From positions 3,410,001 through 3,474,000 of the forward strand of contig OZ244209.1 in assembly GCA_965216885.1 (NCBI GenBank): DNA of 64,000 nt, read 5' to 3'. The stretch's first letter is position 1, and the number at the start of each line of letters is the position of its first letter. The notes under the pieces are model-generated. The model was not told where the DNA came from, made no database searches, and saw nothing but the letters and a program-made list of their open reading frames with translations. This document shows, piece by piece, positions 24,126-34,552 of this stretch. The translations under genes were made by a program, and so were the position numbers. Source of the DNA: CAYNJG01 sp965216885 (GTDB lineage: Bacteria; Planctomycetota; Planctomycetia; Pirellulales; Pirellulaceae).

Positions 24126-27100
24126 ATGGGTACCCGGGCCCAGCCAGGCCGCGGCCTGGCTGGCGTTAGTGTCGATTGGTTCACCCTCGGGGAACAACAG
24201 AACTCCGTGAATTCAGATCCTCCAGAGAGATTGGGGCGGGTGGTCAAATTGGTACAAGCTCAGCACAGCAAGTCATGTGGCATACGCCATCGGTATTCTA
24301 TCTCTGATGCCTCACTTCAGTTTGAACGCCTGGAACTGCGCGCGATGCTGTGCAGTGTCCCTATTCAGGCCGGGCCTTTCATCAATGAAACCAACGGCCA
24401 CACCTATTACCTGCTGGAATCTTCAACGTGGGAAGAAGCAGAATCATCCGCGATGGAACTCGGTGGGAACCTGGTCACCATCAACGATGAGGCCGAGAAT
24501 GCATGGGTTTACGAGAAGTTTGGAAACAACGATCAGTTTGGCCTGTGGATCGGGCTCAATGATCAACAGACGGAAGGCGAGTTCGTCTGGAGCAGCGGAG
24601 AATCGGTAGCCTACACGAACTGGGCCGGTGCACAGCCCGACGATTACAACGGTGCCGAAGATCATGTGATGCTATTCATGGATGCGAATGGCAAGTGGGC
24701 AGACTACTCCGTTCGCTCAACAACCGCAGGCAGGCCGCTGCAAGGCGTCGTCGAAGTCCCCTCATTCATCAATCCGGCCAATGGCCACACTTACATCAAG
24801 TTAAGCCCGTCGTCGTGGAGCGATGCCGAAGAAAGGTCGATCCAGTTAGGAGGACATCTGGTAACAATCAACCACGCTACCGAGCAGGATTGGGTCACGG
24901 AAACTTTCAGCGACCCGAGCCAGTTTGGTTTGTGGACCGGGCTGAATTATCAAAACGAGGCTGGTCAGTTCGTCTGGTCGAGTGGTCAACGCGTTACCTA
25001 TACGAACTGGGGAGATGAGCAGCCGGACAGCCGCGAGGATGACGAGGATTTCGCCGTTATGCTCCAGGAGGATGGTGGTGCATGGCATGGCCTGGTTGAC
25101 GACGCACATGAACAAGGAACATCGGAGCGATCGTTACACGCGATCATGGAATATGAAGGAATCCTGAATACACGAAGCAGAAACATCGTCCCGGATACAG
25201 AATCGATTCGACCGGGATCGTGCGGCAACTTCGACGGCCGCAATCTTCAGAACGCCGACTTAGCGGGACGGAATCTGACTGGCTCCAGTTTCATCGGCAC
25301 AGCCCTGACAGGTTCGTCTTTTCAGCAGGCTGATATAACGAACGTCGATCTTACGGATGCCAACATTCGATCGGCATCTTTCAGTGGCGTGCAGGGACTC
25401 ACTGCACATCAATTTTATTCCACCGCCAGCTACAAGGAAAAGGTTCCAGCGAGCATCAATCTCAACGGCAATGATCTGACAGGCTGGGACCTCCGCGGTC
25501 AGAATCTGTCTGGGGGATCCTTCGAATCAACCACATTCACCAACACTCTGATTTCGGGGGCGAGCTTTCGGGGTACAACGGACAAGGGCTTTACTGCCGA
25601 ACAATTGTACTCGACTGCGAGCTACAAGGACAAAGATCTAGCGGGCATCGATCTCGGTTCCAACGATCTAACAGGCTGGGACTTTCATGGCCAGGATCTG
25701 ACCGGAGTAGATTTCTGGCGCGCGACACTGACCGATGCTGATTTCACCGATTCGATTGTAGGGAGCACGAAATTAACCAGCGCCGTCCTCCACGGCTTTA
25801 CCGAAGCACAGCTATACTCCACATCCAGCTACAAGAACAAGGATCTCAGAGGCATCGATCTCGCCTCCAACAATCTGACAGGCTGGGACTTCCGCGGTCA
25901 GAATCTGTCAGGAGCAATGTTGTGGTCCTCGACATTATCCGATGTTGATTTCACCGATACCATTCTTTCCGATGCTTCGATTCGATTCGCAGCATTCGGT
26001 GGCGTACGGGGCTTCACCGTGGATCAGCTCTATTCCACAGCCAGCTACCAAGCCAGGGAATTGGATGGCGTCGATTTTGCAGGGTTCGACCTTACTGGCT
26101 GGGATTTTAGCGAGCAAAATCTGAACAGGGCAGGGTTCGAGGGTGCGGACCTTACTGGGGCCCTCGTAACCGGGGCAACTCTGGAGGATGCCAACCTCAG
26201 GGAAGCCGATCTCACCGATGCCAACCTTTCCGGTGTTTTGATTCGACGCGCAACATTCGATGGAGCACGGGGCTTCACCGCCAATCAGCTGTACTCGACA
26301 GCCAGCTACCAGAACAACAGTTTGCGTCATGTAGATCTTTCGCGGCTGGATCTAACCGGTTGGGACTTTAGCGAGCAAAACCTGGCCGGGGCAACTTTCA
26401 GCCAGGCGAACCTCACGGACGCAATCATTACGGGAGCAGGCTTATCCGACACGACGGACAAGGGATTTACATCCGCACAGATGTATTCAACAGCAAGCTA
26501 CCAGAACAGGGGTCTAATGGGCATCGATCTTGGCTTCAACGATCTAACAGGCTGGGACTTCAGTGGTCAGGATCTATCGGGAGCATCTTTTCGCTCTTCC
26601 AACATCCGTGAAGCCGATTTCACCGATGCCATCGTTGCCGGTGTATATTTCACTACTACGCCCAGCAACAATGGCCTCACGGCAAATCAGCTTTATTCGA
26701 CGAAGAGTTACCAAACCGGAGATCTCACAGGCATCGACTTTTCGGGCGAGCTATTCGGCTGGGACTTTAGTGGGCAGGATTTGACCGGAGCGCAGCTGGG
26801 AGGTGCCAACCTCAGTGAAGCCGACCTTACTGATGCCATATTCACAGACGCCACAATTGAAGGCGCCTCTCTCTCTGCGACACAAGGATTCACAGCCGAC
26901 CAGCTGTACTCGACATCCAGCTACCGGGTCAACAGGCTGAATCAGGTAGATTTTTCAGCTCTGGATCTGACAGGTTGGGACTTTAGCAACCAGAACCTGA
27001 CCCAAGCAGGCTTCAGCCAGGCGAACCTCACGGACGCCATCATCACGGAAGCAGTCCTGTCCAAGACTACGAGTGAGGGCTTTACTGCCGAACAGCTGTA

Positions 27101-29492
27101 CTCGACCGCGAACTACCAGAACAAGGACCTCAGGGGCATAAGGCTTGACGAAAACAACCTGGCAGGATGGGACTTTAGTGGACAGGACCTATCGGAATCA
27201 ATCCTTAGCGAATCTTCATTCCAGGAGGCAGACTTCACAGATGCCATACTAACGAAAGCAAATCTGGAAGATTCCAACCTCTGGCAAGCTACTTTCACAG
27301 GAGCAACCATCATAGGGGCGAAGCTTTCTGATGTACGCAACTTCAACCCGACACAAATGTATTCGACAGCCAACTACCAGGCTGGCGACCTTCAGGACGT
27401 TCAGCTCGGAGGCAATTTTCTAATCGACTGGGACTTCAGTAACCAGGATCTGACCGGGGCAAGTCTGCAAAATGCCAATTTGGATGGAGCTGATTTCACC
27501 GGGGCGATCATCCGGGGCACGGTGCTTTCCGGGACACGAGGCTTCACGGCCGACCAGCTTTACTCGACAGCCAGCTATCAGAACAAGGACCTCCGGGAAA
27601 TCCAGCTCCGCTATAAGAATATGGAAGGCTGGGATCTGAGCGGCCAGAATTTGGCCGGGGCATATCTTCGTAATGCCAACCTGAGCGAAGCCGACCTCAC
27701 CGATGCGAACCTAACCTATGCCGAAATTACAGCCGCATCTTTCTCTGCTGCACAAGGCTTCACTGCCGAGCAGCTGTACTCAACATCCAGCTACCAAAAT
27801 AGATTTGATCTGTATGGTGTGGATTTTTCAGCTCTGGATCTAACAGGTTGGGACTTTAGTAATCAAGGCTTGGCCGGGGCAACTTTCAGCCAGGCGAACC
27901 TAACGGACGCAATCATTAAGGGAGCAGGCTTATCCGACACGACCGATAAGGGATTTACGGCCGCCCAGTTGTATTCGTCAGCAAGCTACCAGAACAACGA
28001 CCTCAAGGGTATCCATCTTGGCAGCAACGATCTAACAGGTTGGGACTTCAGTGGTCAGGACCTGTCAGAAGCAAGTTTTTCTCTTTCTAACCTCAGCGAA
28101 GCTGATTTCACCGATGCCATCGTGGCGGGTGCATATTTAACTGCATCGCCCAACAACAATGGCCTCACGGCAACTCAGCTCTATTCGACGAAGAGCTACC
28201 AGACGGGAGATCTCACAGGCATCGATTTTTCGGGCGAATATATCGGCTGGGACTTTAGTGGCCAGAATCTGTCCGGGGCGGGATTCGATTACGCCAACCT
28301 CAATCAAGCTGATTTCTCGCATGCGAATCTCACCGACTCGGATTTAGGCTGGGCGTCACTCATTGATGCAAATCTGACGTCAGCGAAACTTGTGAACGCG
28401 TCACTCATCTTTTCAAAGCTCGAGTCGGCAGATTTTGAACAAGCGGATCTGACGAATGCAAACCTGCATGGCGCAGGGGGGCTCGCTCTAGCAGAGTCAA
28501 CAATCACCACACGAACGATCTTGCCGGATGGGGAATTGAGAGGCTTGCATCTTGAAATGGGAGAAGAGCTGGTACTTCCACGTCCACCCAAGGTCGGATA
28601 CCAGTCCTTCTTTACCGCAACTCAAGTGACAGTGACGGGTGGTCTTATCATGGAGCCAGGGAGTAGCCTGACGCTCGGCTGGGCGTCGGCCATTATGCCC
28701 ACGATTGGTGAGTACTACCGAGAGGTGACCCTCATAATTCCTGATACCTCAACCATCTTGCTGAATGGATCACTGAGAATCGCATTTTCTGGTAATCAAC
28801 TTGATTACATGTTTCACGTGGGAAATCACAATAATTACGAATTCCACCTTTTTGACTGGGGGCAGCCACTTGCCCCGAACAATTCGTTTGATGAAGTCGA
28901 ATTGCCGCCTGGTGCATGGGACTTGACGGAATTGTACACAACTGGCGTGGTGAGACGCACCGCATCCTACTTGTATGATGAGGCGAGCCTCAATGGTGAC
29001 TTCAACGTCGACGGTGTTCTGACAGCAGCAGATATTGACCAACTGGCAATCTCGCTGCGAGGTAGCCGGAGTGGCCATTACGACCTCACCGACGACCGTG
29101 ACCTCGACGAAGAAGACCATCGTGTCTGGGTGGAAAACATCGCCGGCACTCGATTGGGAGACGCGAACCTCGATCAAACAATCGACTTCTCCGACTTCCT
29201 CGATCTGTCGAGGAATTTCGGCGAATCGGGTGGTTGGGCCGATGGGGATTTCAATGCCGATGGCACAGTTGACTTCGCTGACTTCCTGATCCTGTCGAAG
29301 GATTTTGGTTGGAGTGCAGGTGCATCATTGAACGATGGCACTACCAACTCGTCTCCAGCCGTATCGACATCCAGCTTCTCCGAAGGCGAACTGCCTCCCA
29401 TGACACAAGAATTCCCAACGGACAGTAGCCGCAGCGATCGGCCTGGTGAACTCGCCGATACTGCATTCGCAGACGACAGCCTCTTCGATTAG
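24126..29492 (+). CDS. Giant secreted protein: two C-type lectin domains, pentapeptide repeats, dockerin
   Basis: About 1788 residues from the first ATG (24126); the frame stays open to TTG 24033, and later GTG/TTG starts are possible. LQFERLELRAML (bases about 24320-24355) is the LExRxML motif found near the N-terminus of large secreted planctomycete proteins. Two C-type lectin-like domains follow at about 24364-24760 and 24760-25170, each with GHTY..., WIGLND/WTGLNY, FVWSSG and YTNW. Bases about 25219-28480 encode pentapeptide (A/L-D/N-L-x-x) repeats organised in 14 composite units, each opened by a QLYSTASY-type segment and containing LTGWDFSGQDLSGA. After a beta-rich region come dockerin-like calcium repeats (NGDFNVDGVLTAADID, GDANLDQTIDFSDFLDL, GDFNADGTVDFADFLIL). 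Probably a cell-surface adhesin or glycan-binding scaffold. Confidence 0.9.
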   Translation: MGTRAQPGRGLAGVSVDWFTLGEQQNSVNSDPPERLGRVVKLVQAQHSKSCGIRHRYSISDASLQFERLELRAMLCSVPIQAGPFINETNGHTYYLLESSTWEEAESSAMELGGNLVTINDEAENAWVYEKFGNNDQFGLWIGLNDQQTEGEFVWSSGESVAYTNWAGAQPDDYNGAEDHVMLFMDANGKWADYSVRSTTAGRPLQGVVEVPSFINPANGHTYIKLSPSSWSDAEERSIQLGGHLVTINHATEQDWVTETFSDPSQFGLWTGLNYQNEAGQFVWSSGQRVTYTNWGDEQPDSREDDEDFAVMLQEDGGAWHGLVDDAHEQGTSERSLHAIMEYEGILNTRSRNIVPDTESIRPGSCGNFDGRNLQNADLAGRNLTGSSFIGTALTGSSFQQADITNVDLTDANIRSASFSGVQGLTAHQFYSTASYKEKVPASINLNGNDLTGWDLRGQNLSGGSFESTTFTNTLISGASFRGTTDKGFTAEQLYSTASYKDKDLAGIDLGSNDLTGWDFHGQDLTGVDFWRATLTDADFTDSIVGSTKLTSAVLHGFTEAQLYSTSSYKNKDLRGIDLASNNLTGWDFRGQNLSGAMLWSSTLSDVDFTDTILSDASIRFAAFGGVRGFTVDQLYSTASYQARELDGVDFAGFDLTGWDFSEQNLNRAGFEGADLTGALVTGATLEDANLREADLTDANLSGVLIRRATFDGARGFTANQLYSTASYQNNSLRHVDLSRLDLTGWDFSEQNLAGATFSQANLTDAIITGAGLSDTTDKGFTSAQMYSTASYQNRGLMGIDLGFNDLTGWDFSGQDLSGASFRSSNIREADFTDAIVAGVYFTTTPSNNGLTANQLYSTKSYQTGDLTGIDFSGELFGWDFSGQDLTGAQLGGANLSEADLTDAIFTDATIEGASLSATQGFTADQLYSTSSYRVNRLNQVDFSALDLTGWDFSNQNLTQAGFSQANLTDAIITEAVLSKTTSEGFTAEQLYSTANYQNKDLRGIRLDENNLAGWDFSGQDLSESILSESSFQEADFTDAILTKANLEDSNLWQATFTGATIIGAKLSDVRNFNPTQMYSTANYQAGDLQDVQLGGNFLIDWDFSNQDLTGASLQNANLDGADFTGAIIRGTVLSGTRGFTADQLYSTASYQNKDLREIQLRYKNMEGWDLSGQNLAGAYLRNANLSEADLTDANLTYAEITAASFSAAQGFTAEQLYSTSSYQNRFDLYGVDFSALDLTGWDFSNQGLAGATFSQANLTDAIIKGAGLSDTTDKGFTAAQLYSSASYQNNDLKGIHLGSNDLTGWDFSGQDLSEASFSLSNLSEADFTDAIVAGAYLTASPNNNGLTATQLYSTKSYQTGDLTGIDFSGEYIGWDFSGQNLSGAGFDYANLNQADFSHANLTDSDLGWASLIDANLTSAKLVNASLIFSKLESADFEQADLTNANLHGAGGLALAESTITTRTILPDGELRGLHLEMGEELVLPRPPKVGYQSFFTATQVTVTGGLIMEPGSSLTLGWASAIMPTIGEYYREVTLIIPDTSTILLNGSLRIAFSGNQLDYMFHVGNHNNYEFHLFDWGQPLAPNNSFDEVELPPGAWDLTELYTTGVVRRTASYLYDEASLNGDFNVDGVLTAADIDQLAISLRGSRSGHYDLTDDRDLDEEDHRVWVENIAGTRLGDANLDQTIDFSDFLDLSRNFGESGGWADGDFNADGTVDFADFLILSKDFGWSAGASLNDGTTNSSPAVSTSSFSEGELPPMTQEFPTDSSRSDRPGELADTAFADDSLFD
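24140..24163. repeat. 24-bp perfect palindrome at the 5' end of the giant gene
   Basis: Left arm CCAGCCAGGCCG (24140-24151) is the exact reverse complement of CGGCCTGGCTGG (24152-24163). As RNA it would form a very stable stem 14 nt after ATG 24126, enough to hinder initiation there. Confidence 0.8.
25405..28340 (+). repeat. Fourteen composite pentapeptide units of about 65-80 codons
   Basis: Each unit reads roughly GFTAEQLYSTASYQNKDL, then xGIDLxxNDLTGWDFSGQ, DLSGASFxxANLxEADFTDA and IVxGAxL. The QLYSTASY-type segment occurs 14 times (variants FYSTASY, MYSTANY, LYSTKSY, LYSSASY). Neighbouring units differ by substitution, not by frameshift. Two far-apart units (bases about 26680-26770 and 28180-28270) share the unusual LYSTKSYQTGDLTGIDFSGE version, suggesting block duplication. 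Confidence 0.85.
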
Positions 29493-29715
29493 AGAACTTC
29501 TCGAGCCCGAGGAAAATGCCATTAATCAGCTGGTAGCCGTTCGGCCTATCCCAGCCCCAGCGTCCAATTTGCCGACGCCGTCAGTCGCGATTCCTCTTCC
29601 AGCGCGGCAATGATACTTTCGTGGATTCACGGCGGCTGTGGTCGCGAGTCGCCCAAAAGCTGATTCGCTTGCCTTCACGTTTGAGTTTCGCGACGATAGT
29701 GAAAGGAGACAGAAG

Positions 29716-31008
29716 ATGAAATCTCATGTTATTTCCACGTTGCTATTGCTCGCGGTTACAACGTCATCGATCGCCCAGACAAGCGATGACGAAGTTAGGT
29801 TGTCCGCACGAGACCAACTCTTCCTAAAAGAGTACGGACCACATTTCCCCGTCGGGGTCGACCCTGGGGCGGATATCCCAACCAAAGCCCGACTTCAGAT
29901 AGATCCGGAAGACGCTTGGGCAATTCGAAAAGCCACGGATGAGGCTGAACGGAAAAACGAGCAAACCGTCCATAGCGTTTTCGAGCGACACTTCTTCTTC
30001 GGCCTTGAGCGCGTTCAAACCGCGATGCGTGCTCCTCTCGACGATATCGAGGCGACGCTCGATGAACATGAAGCGACGCTCGACGCGCTTCCTGGCCAAT
30101 CGTCAGCAGCAAGAGCAGCGATCGCACAGGGCCGTGAATACCTCGAGCGTGAACGTTTCATGCTAGAGGTGTATCGAACACCACGCACGCAATTCAGGGA
30201 TCGTGTGACGGCCAATCCGTTAAGTGGAATGGAAGTGGCGAAATTCTACCAGCGAATGAATTTTGACACTCTCGTACTTCGCGAAACGTCGCCCATTGGC
30301 CTGCGTGAATTGATCTCGGATGCCAATGCGGTCGTTGAGGCTATCCGCCGACGGACGGCTGATATCGAGAAGGTCGACTATAGCCCTTCCTATCTGTCAC
30401 CGCTGAAACAGCAGGCATCGCTATTGAGGGAAATCGAGCAGTCGGAACGCGAAGTCATGAACGCCGTCGAACAGACGAAAAGTTTCGTGAAGGCACAAGG
30501 TGCTGATTTTCAATTCCCGGTTTCGACGACCTGGCTAAATGGTTCGCCAACCTCCGCTGCCGAAGCTGCCGGAAAAATCGCGATGGTCGTACTCTGGAGC
30601 ATCAACAGTCAGAAATGCGGTCGAGTTATTCCCGCCTTGCAAAGCATCCATGCCGATTACGTCGAAACCGACCTGGTAGAAGCATTTTGCATGACGTACT
30701 ACCAGGGACTGCGTTGGGACCAGGCGAAGAACACAGTCGTCCTCTCGAATCGGAACCCAAAGCAGCCAGTCACGACACAGCAGGAAGAAGACGCGATCAA
30801 CGCGTACTGCAAGCTACACGGCCTTTCGTTACCGTTTGCCGTCAGGACATTGAAAGAGTTTGGTCAGATACGTAAGGACTACGGCTTCACTGAATTGCCG
30901 GTGGTGGTGATCGCGGATCAAGCTGGAAAGATTCGCCGTGTTCAGGTCTGGCGTAGCGGCTTCGACACTGAACGCATCAGGGAAACGATCGAGGGACTGC
31001 TACAGTAA
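29716..31008 (+). CDS. Secreted protein with C-terminal thioredoxin-like domain
   Basis: 430 residues from ATG 29716, with AGGAG 7 nt upstream, and a signal peptide ending SSIAQ. Residues about 30-270 are largely helical and charged. The C-terminal about 150 residues look like a thioredoxin/TlpA fold: AAGKIAMVVLWSINSQKCGRVIPALQSIHADY, then FTELPVVVIADQAGKIRRVQVWRSGFD with the cis-Pro-like LPV. Only one Cys remains where a CxxC redox pair is expected, so disulfide exchange is doubtful. The family (TlpA-like, often fused to helical domains) is common in planctomycetes. Function unknown. Confidence 0.78.
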   Translation: MKSHVISTLLLLAVTTSSIAQTSDDEVRLSARDQLFLKEYGPHFPVGVDPGADIPTKARLQIDPEDAWAIRKATDEAERKNEQTVHSVFERHFFFGLERVQTAMRAPLDDIEATLDEHEATLDALPGQSSAARAAIAQGREYLERERFMLEVYRTPRTQFRDRVTANPLSGMEVAKFYQRMNFDTLVLRETSPIGLRELISDANAVVEAIRRRTADIEKVDYSPSYLSPLKQQASLLREIEQSEREVMNAVEQTKSFVKAQGADFQFPVSTTWLNGSPTSAAEAAGKIAMVVLWSINSQKCGRVIPALQSIHADYVETDLVEAFCMTYYQGLRWDQAKNTVVLSNRNPKQPVTTQQEEDAINAYCKLHGLSLPFAVRTLKEFGQIRKDYGFTELPVVVIADQAGKIRRVQVWRSGFDTERIRETIEGLLQ

Positions 31009-31137
31009 CGCCAAGGTGCATTCCCGTCGCCCAGCCGCAATTATCTGCGACAGCTGCAAGAGTCGCCCCTTCCATCTCCGCCCAAATTGCCAGCCCGCAA
31101 TCCATCATTCGTGGCGCTTCCAAAGCATGCCGAGATA

Positions 31138-31797
31138 TTAATCGTCGCCAAACTCGTCGCCGTAGTCAGCGACGGCTGCCTGGATGACTTTCTCTGCGTG
31201 CTCGCGACCATAGATTCCATCGATCGAGACGTCATACGTTTCAGGTTCGCCTGGCAGAATTTTGTAGGTGGTGAAGTAGTGCCACAGACGGCTGATGATC
31301 GCCGGCGGAATGTCGGCAATGTCCTCAACGTTCGCCCAGATATTGTCCGTTTCCATCACGCCAATGATTTTGTCATCCGCTTCACCGCCATCCACCATCG
31401 GCAAGCCACCGATGACTCGCACGTTGATGATGACTTCCGACTTGGTAATCGGACGCTCGCAGAGCACACAGATATCCAGCGGGTCACCATCGCCACGCTT
31501 TGAATTGGGCATCATCTCCGATACCCGCTTGCCGCAATAGGTGCGGGGTATAAACCCGTACAACGCAGGTGGTTGTGAAGACGTTCTCTGCGGACGATCA
31601 ACCCGCAGATAGCCCGTCACTTTGTCGACTTCGTATTTGACGAGGTCGAACGGCGAGATCTCAATGAACGCATGCACCAAACCTGGTGGCTTGGGCCCGA
31701 CGTCCAGACCGTGCCATGGATGGGGTCGCCAACGATAAAACGGTTGCGGAAACTTCATTGGTTGCATCAACGCGTAATTGAGAGAAACCGGGATCAT
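31138..31797 (-). CDS. ppa: Inorganic pyrophosphatase (family I)
   Basis: 219 residues from ATG 31797; a GTG start at 31824 and Mets at residues 11 and 14 are alternatives, none with a strong ribosome site. Hydrolyses pyrophosphate to two phosphates in the cytoplasm, pulling biosynthetic reactions forward. Family I landmarks: FIEISPFDLVKYEVDKVTGYLRVDR (the E...K...K substrate site), ALYGFIPRTYCG, the signature DGDPLDICVL with metal-binding Asp residues, and EADDKIIGV with the distal metal Asp. The N-terminus (HPWHGLDVGP) matches the PPase opening. Monocistronic, convergent with the thioredoxin-like gene. Confidence 0.95.
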   Translation of the reverse strand: MIPVSLNYALMQPMKFPQPFYRWRPHPWHGLDVGPKPPGLVHAFIEISPFDLVKYEVDKVTGYLRVDRPQRTSSQPPALYGFIPRTYCGKRVSEMMPNSKRGDGDPLDICVLCERPITKSEVIINVRVIGGLPMVDGGEADDKIIGVMETDNIWANVEDIADIPPAIISRLWHYFTTYKILPGEPETYDVSIDGIYGREHAEKVIQAAVADYGDEFGDD

Positions 31798-32184
31798 GGT
31801 GCGACGAGCCGGCCGGTCATTCACGACCGACGTCGCTCACCTGTTGGACCGTGAATCGTACACGACCGTTACAGATCACTCACCCCCAATGCACACGGAA
31901 TGTGGCACCATCTGCAATGACATTCGCTGACATTTCAGCCCGCCACATCCCAGCTTGCCCCGGCGTAGACCGCACCCCTCAGCGGCCATACGCTGAATTA
32001 CACCTACATGGTCTCCACATGTGGGAATTCTAATGTCGCGGGGCTAAACTGCACCCCACTGGAATGCATTTCGGTACCTCGACGCTCACTGAACGCGTCG
32101 CCCAAAACCACCTCGCGCCCGAGCGAAAGCCACGGATTCCAGTTCGAAGCATCGACACGAGCCCCTCGCCGCGGAAGGAAAAAC
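31798..32184. other. Divergent intergenic region, pyrophosphatase / isomerase
   Basis: 387 bp. No gene, repeat or strong palindrome recognised; an open frame across 32008-32184 is only the upstream extension of the isomerase gene. A clear GGAAGGA ribosome site precedes ATG 32185. Confidence 0.4.
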
Positions 32185-33058
<874 letters not shown>

Positions 33059-33066
<8 letters not shown>

Positions 33067-33991
33067 ATCAACCACGCAACGCCTTGTCGGCATGCTCGCC
33101 GTAGCCCCGATCGCCGTAGCCCCGATCGCCGTAGCCCTGATTGCCGTGGTCCTGATCGCAATCGCTGGCCAGATGGCCCTCGCCGAGGATGCGGGGCTGT
33201 CTATTCACTGGAAAGATCAGTTTCTGGAGGTGCGTGGCGAACGCGTTCCTGGTGGGCCGATTCGCACACACTATCTGGAAGCGTACTGCCGCGCCGGCTC
33301 GACCGACCAGGAGTGGGGCAAGACGGTCATTCGACACAAGAGTCGCCTCGTCTCGGCTTCCGAAGATGGAAAGCAGATCGAGCTGGAAGACCTTCTAGAC
33401 GACGGCGTGATCGTCAAGCACACGATTACGGCCGACAGGGACAGCGTTACCTTCAACGTCGTCGCTCACAATCCGACGGACACCGCGTCCGAAGCACATT
33501 GGGCTCAGCCGTGTACTCGTGTGGACACGTTCACAGGGATGACCAACAAGGACGCACGCGAAGTCTATCCACAGTACATCAGAAAGTGCTTCCTGATGTT
33601 GGAAGGCAAGCTAACCCGATTGCCGACGAAGCCGTGGGAGCTGAAAGCCCGCTACGTCCCCGGTCAGGTTTACGCCGCCGCGGGCGTCAGCCGCGATGAC
33701 GTGAATCCACGACCGCTCAGCAAACTGACTCCGTCCAGCTCGCTGTGTGGCTGCTTCTCGGCGGACGAAACACAAATACTCGCCGTGGCGTGGGAGCCCT
33801 ACCAGGAGATTTTCCAGGGCGTCATTGCGTGCATGCACAATGACTTTCGAATTGGCGGATTGAGGCCCGGCGAAACGAAAACCATCCGCGGGAAAATGTA
33901 CGTCGTCCCGAATGACGAGAAAGCCCTGCTGCAGCGATATCGCGAGGACTTTCCCAAACCTGCGAAACAAGCGATCCTCAAGCCGCAGTAG
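33059..33991 (+). CDS. Hypothetical secreted protein, co-transcribed with the isomerase
   Basis: 310 residues from ATG 33059, overlapping the isomerase stop by 8 bp; Met-12 (33092) is an alternative. The signal region is an unusually long hydrophobic run, AVAPIAVAPIAVALIAVVLI, produced by four tandem 15-bp repeats (33098-33157), before GQMALAEDAG. The mature protein is beta-rich, with WAQPCTRVDTFTGM, CFLMLEGKLTRLPTKPW, LAVAWEPYQEIFQGVIACMHNDFRIGGLRPGETKTIRGKMYVV. This resembles domains of planctomycete proteins acting beside TIM-barrel sugar isomerases, but I cannot name a family. Periplasmic carbohydrate-related role inferred from context only. Confidence 0.8.
33098..33157 (+). repeat. Four tandem 15-bp repeats inside a signal-peptide sequence
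   Basis: GCCGTAGCCCCGATC at 33098-33112 and 33113-33127 (identical), GCCGTAGCCCTGATT at 33128-33142 and GCCGTGGTCCTGATC at 33143-33157. Each encodes a five-residue AVAPI-like step of the hydrophobic core. Confidence 0.85.
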
Positions 33992-34049
33992 CCGGGTTCA
34001 TCACTGCGGGGCCGTCTGCGGCTCGACAAAATATCGGGCCGACGTCCCA

Positions 34050-34466
34050 CTACTGCTCAATCGTTCCTTTGGAATCCAGATCGAATTGAAATTCGTTCTG
34101 CGTGGGTTCCACGACCACCGTTAACTCAGAATCGAAGTTGTATTTGCTGGGCACGCGTTCCGGTACTGACGGCAGCGGCGGGTCCGCCTCAGCGTCTCCT
34201 TCGTCGAACGTAGTGATTCTGACCAGATAGGTTCCCGGTGCCAAACCGCCGTTTTCCCCGTCGGTGTCCGCAACGAACTTTCCGTTTTCGTCGGTCCAGG
34301 CTAATGCCGGCACCAACGACTCGTCTTCGGAAATGAACGAAATTGTCGCATCCGGTAACGGTGAACCATCCAGCTTCACCTGTCCAACAACCCCAAATTC
34401 AACGGCGGGCTGGCATCCTGTAAGGATACAAAGGACAGCCAGGAAATAGCGATGGTGCTGCCACAT
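34050..34466 (-). CDS. Transthyretin-like lipoprotein (DUF1559 partner)
   Basis: 138 residues from ATG 34466, with AGGAG 8 nt upstream. Lipoprotein signal: FLAVLCILTGCQPAV. The mature part is one carboxypeptidase-regulatory/transthyretin-like beta domain: VGQVKLDGSPLPDATISFISED, WTDENGKFVADTDG, GLAPGTYLVRITTF and the C-terminal VPSKYNFDSELTVVV, the same VP.KY...S.L.V ending seen in the lipoproteins at 17297 and 20439. It lacks EF-hands. Divergent from the DUF1559 gene at 34553 with only 86 bp between, so they probably share a regulatory region. Likely periplasmic or surface-anchored partner of DUF1559. Confidence 0.87.
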   Translation of the reverse strand: MWQHHRYFLAVLCILTGCQPAVEFGVVGQVKLDGSPLPDATISFISEDESLVPALAWTDENGKFVADTDGENGGLAPGTYLVRITTFDEGDAEADPPLPSVPERVPSKYNFDSELTVVVEPTQNEFQFDLDSKGTIEQ

Positions 34467-34552
34467 TGCGGCGCTCCTACAAATCACTTCACGATCAACG
34501 CTTCGACAGGTTAGAATCGATCACTGCAACTCCACAAGCCGGGAGGTCAATC

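Noticed and set aside
31798..32184. tRNA or riboswitch in the pyrophosphatase/isomerase gap
   Set aside because: No cloverleaf-compatible TPsiC-like GGTTCRA with acceptor pairing, and no recognised riboswitch core.
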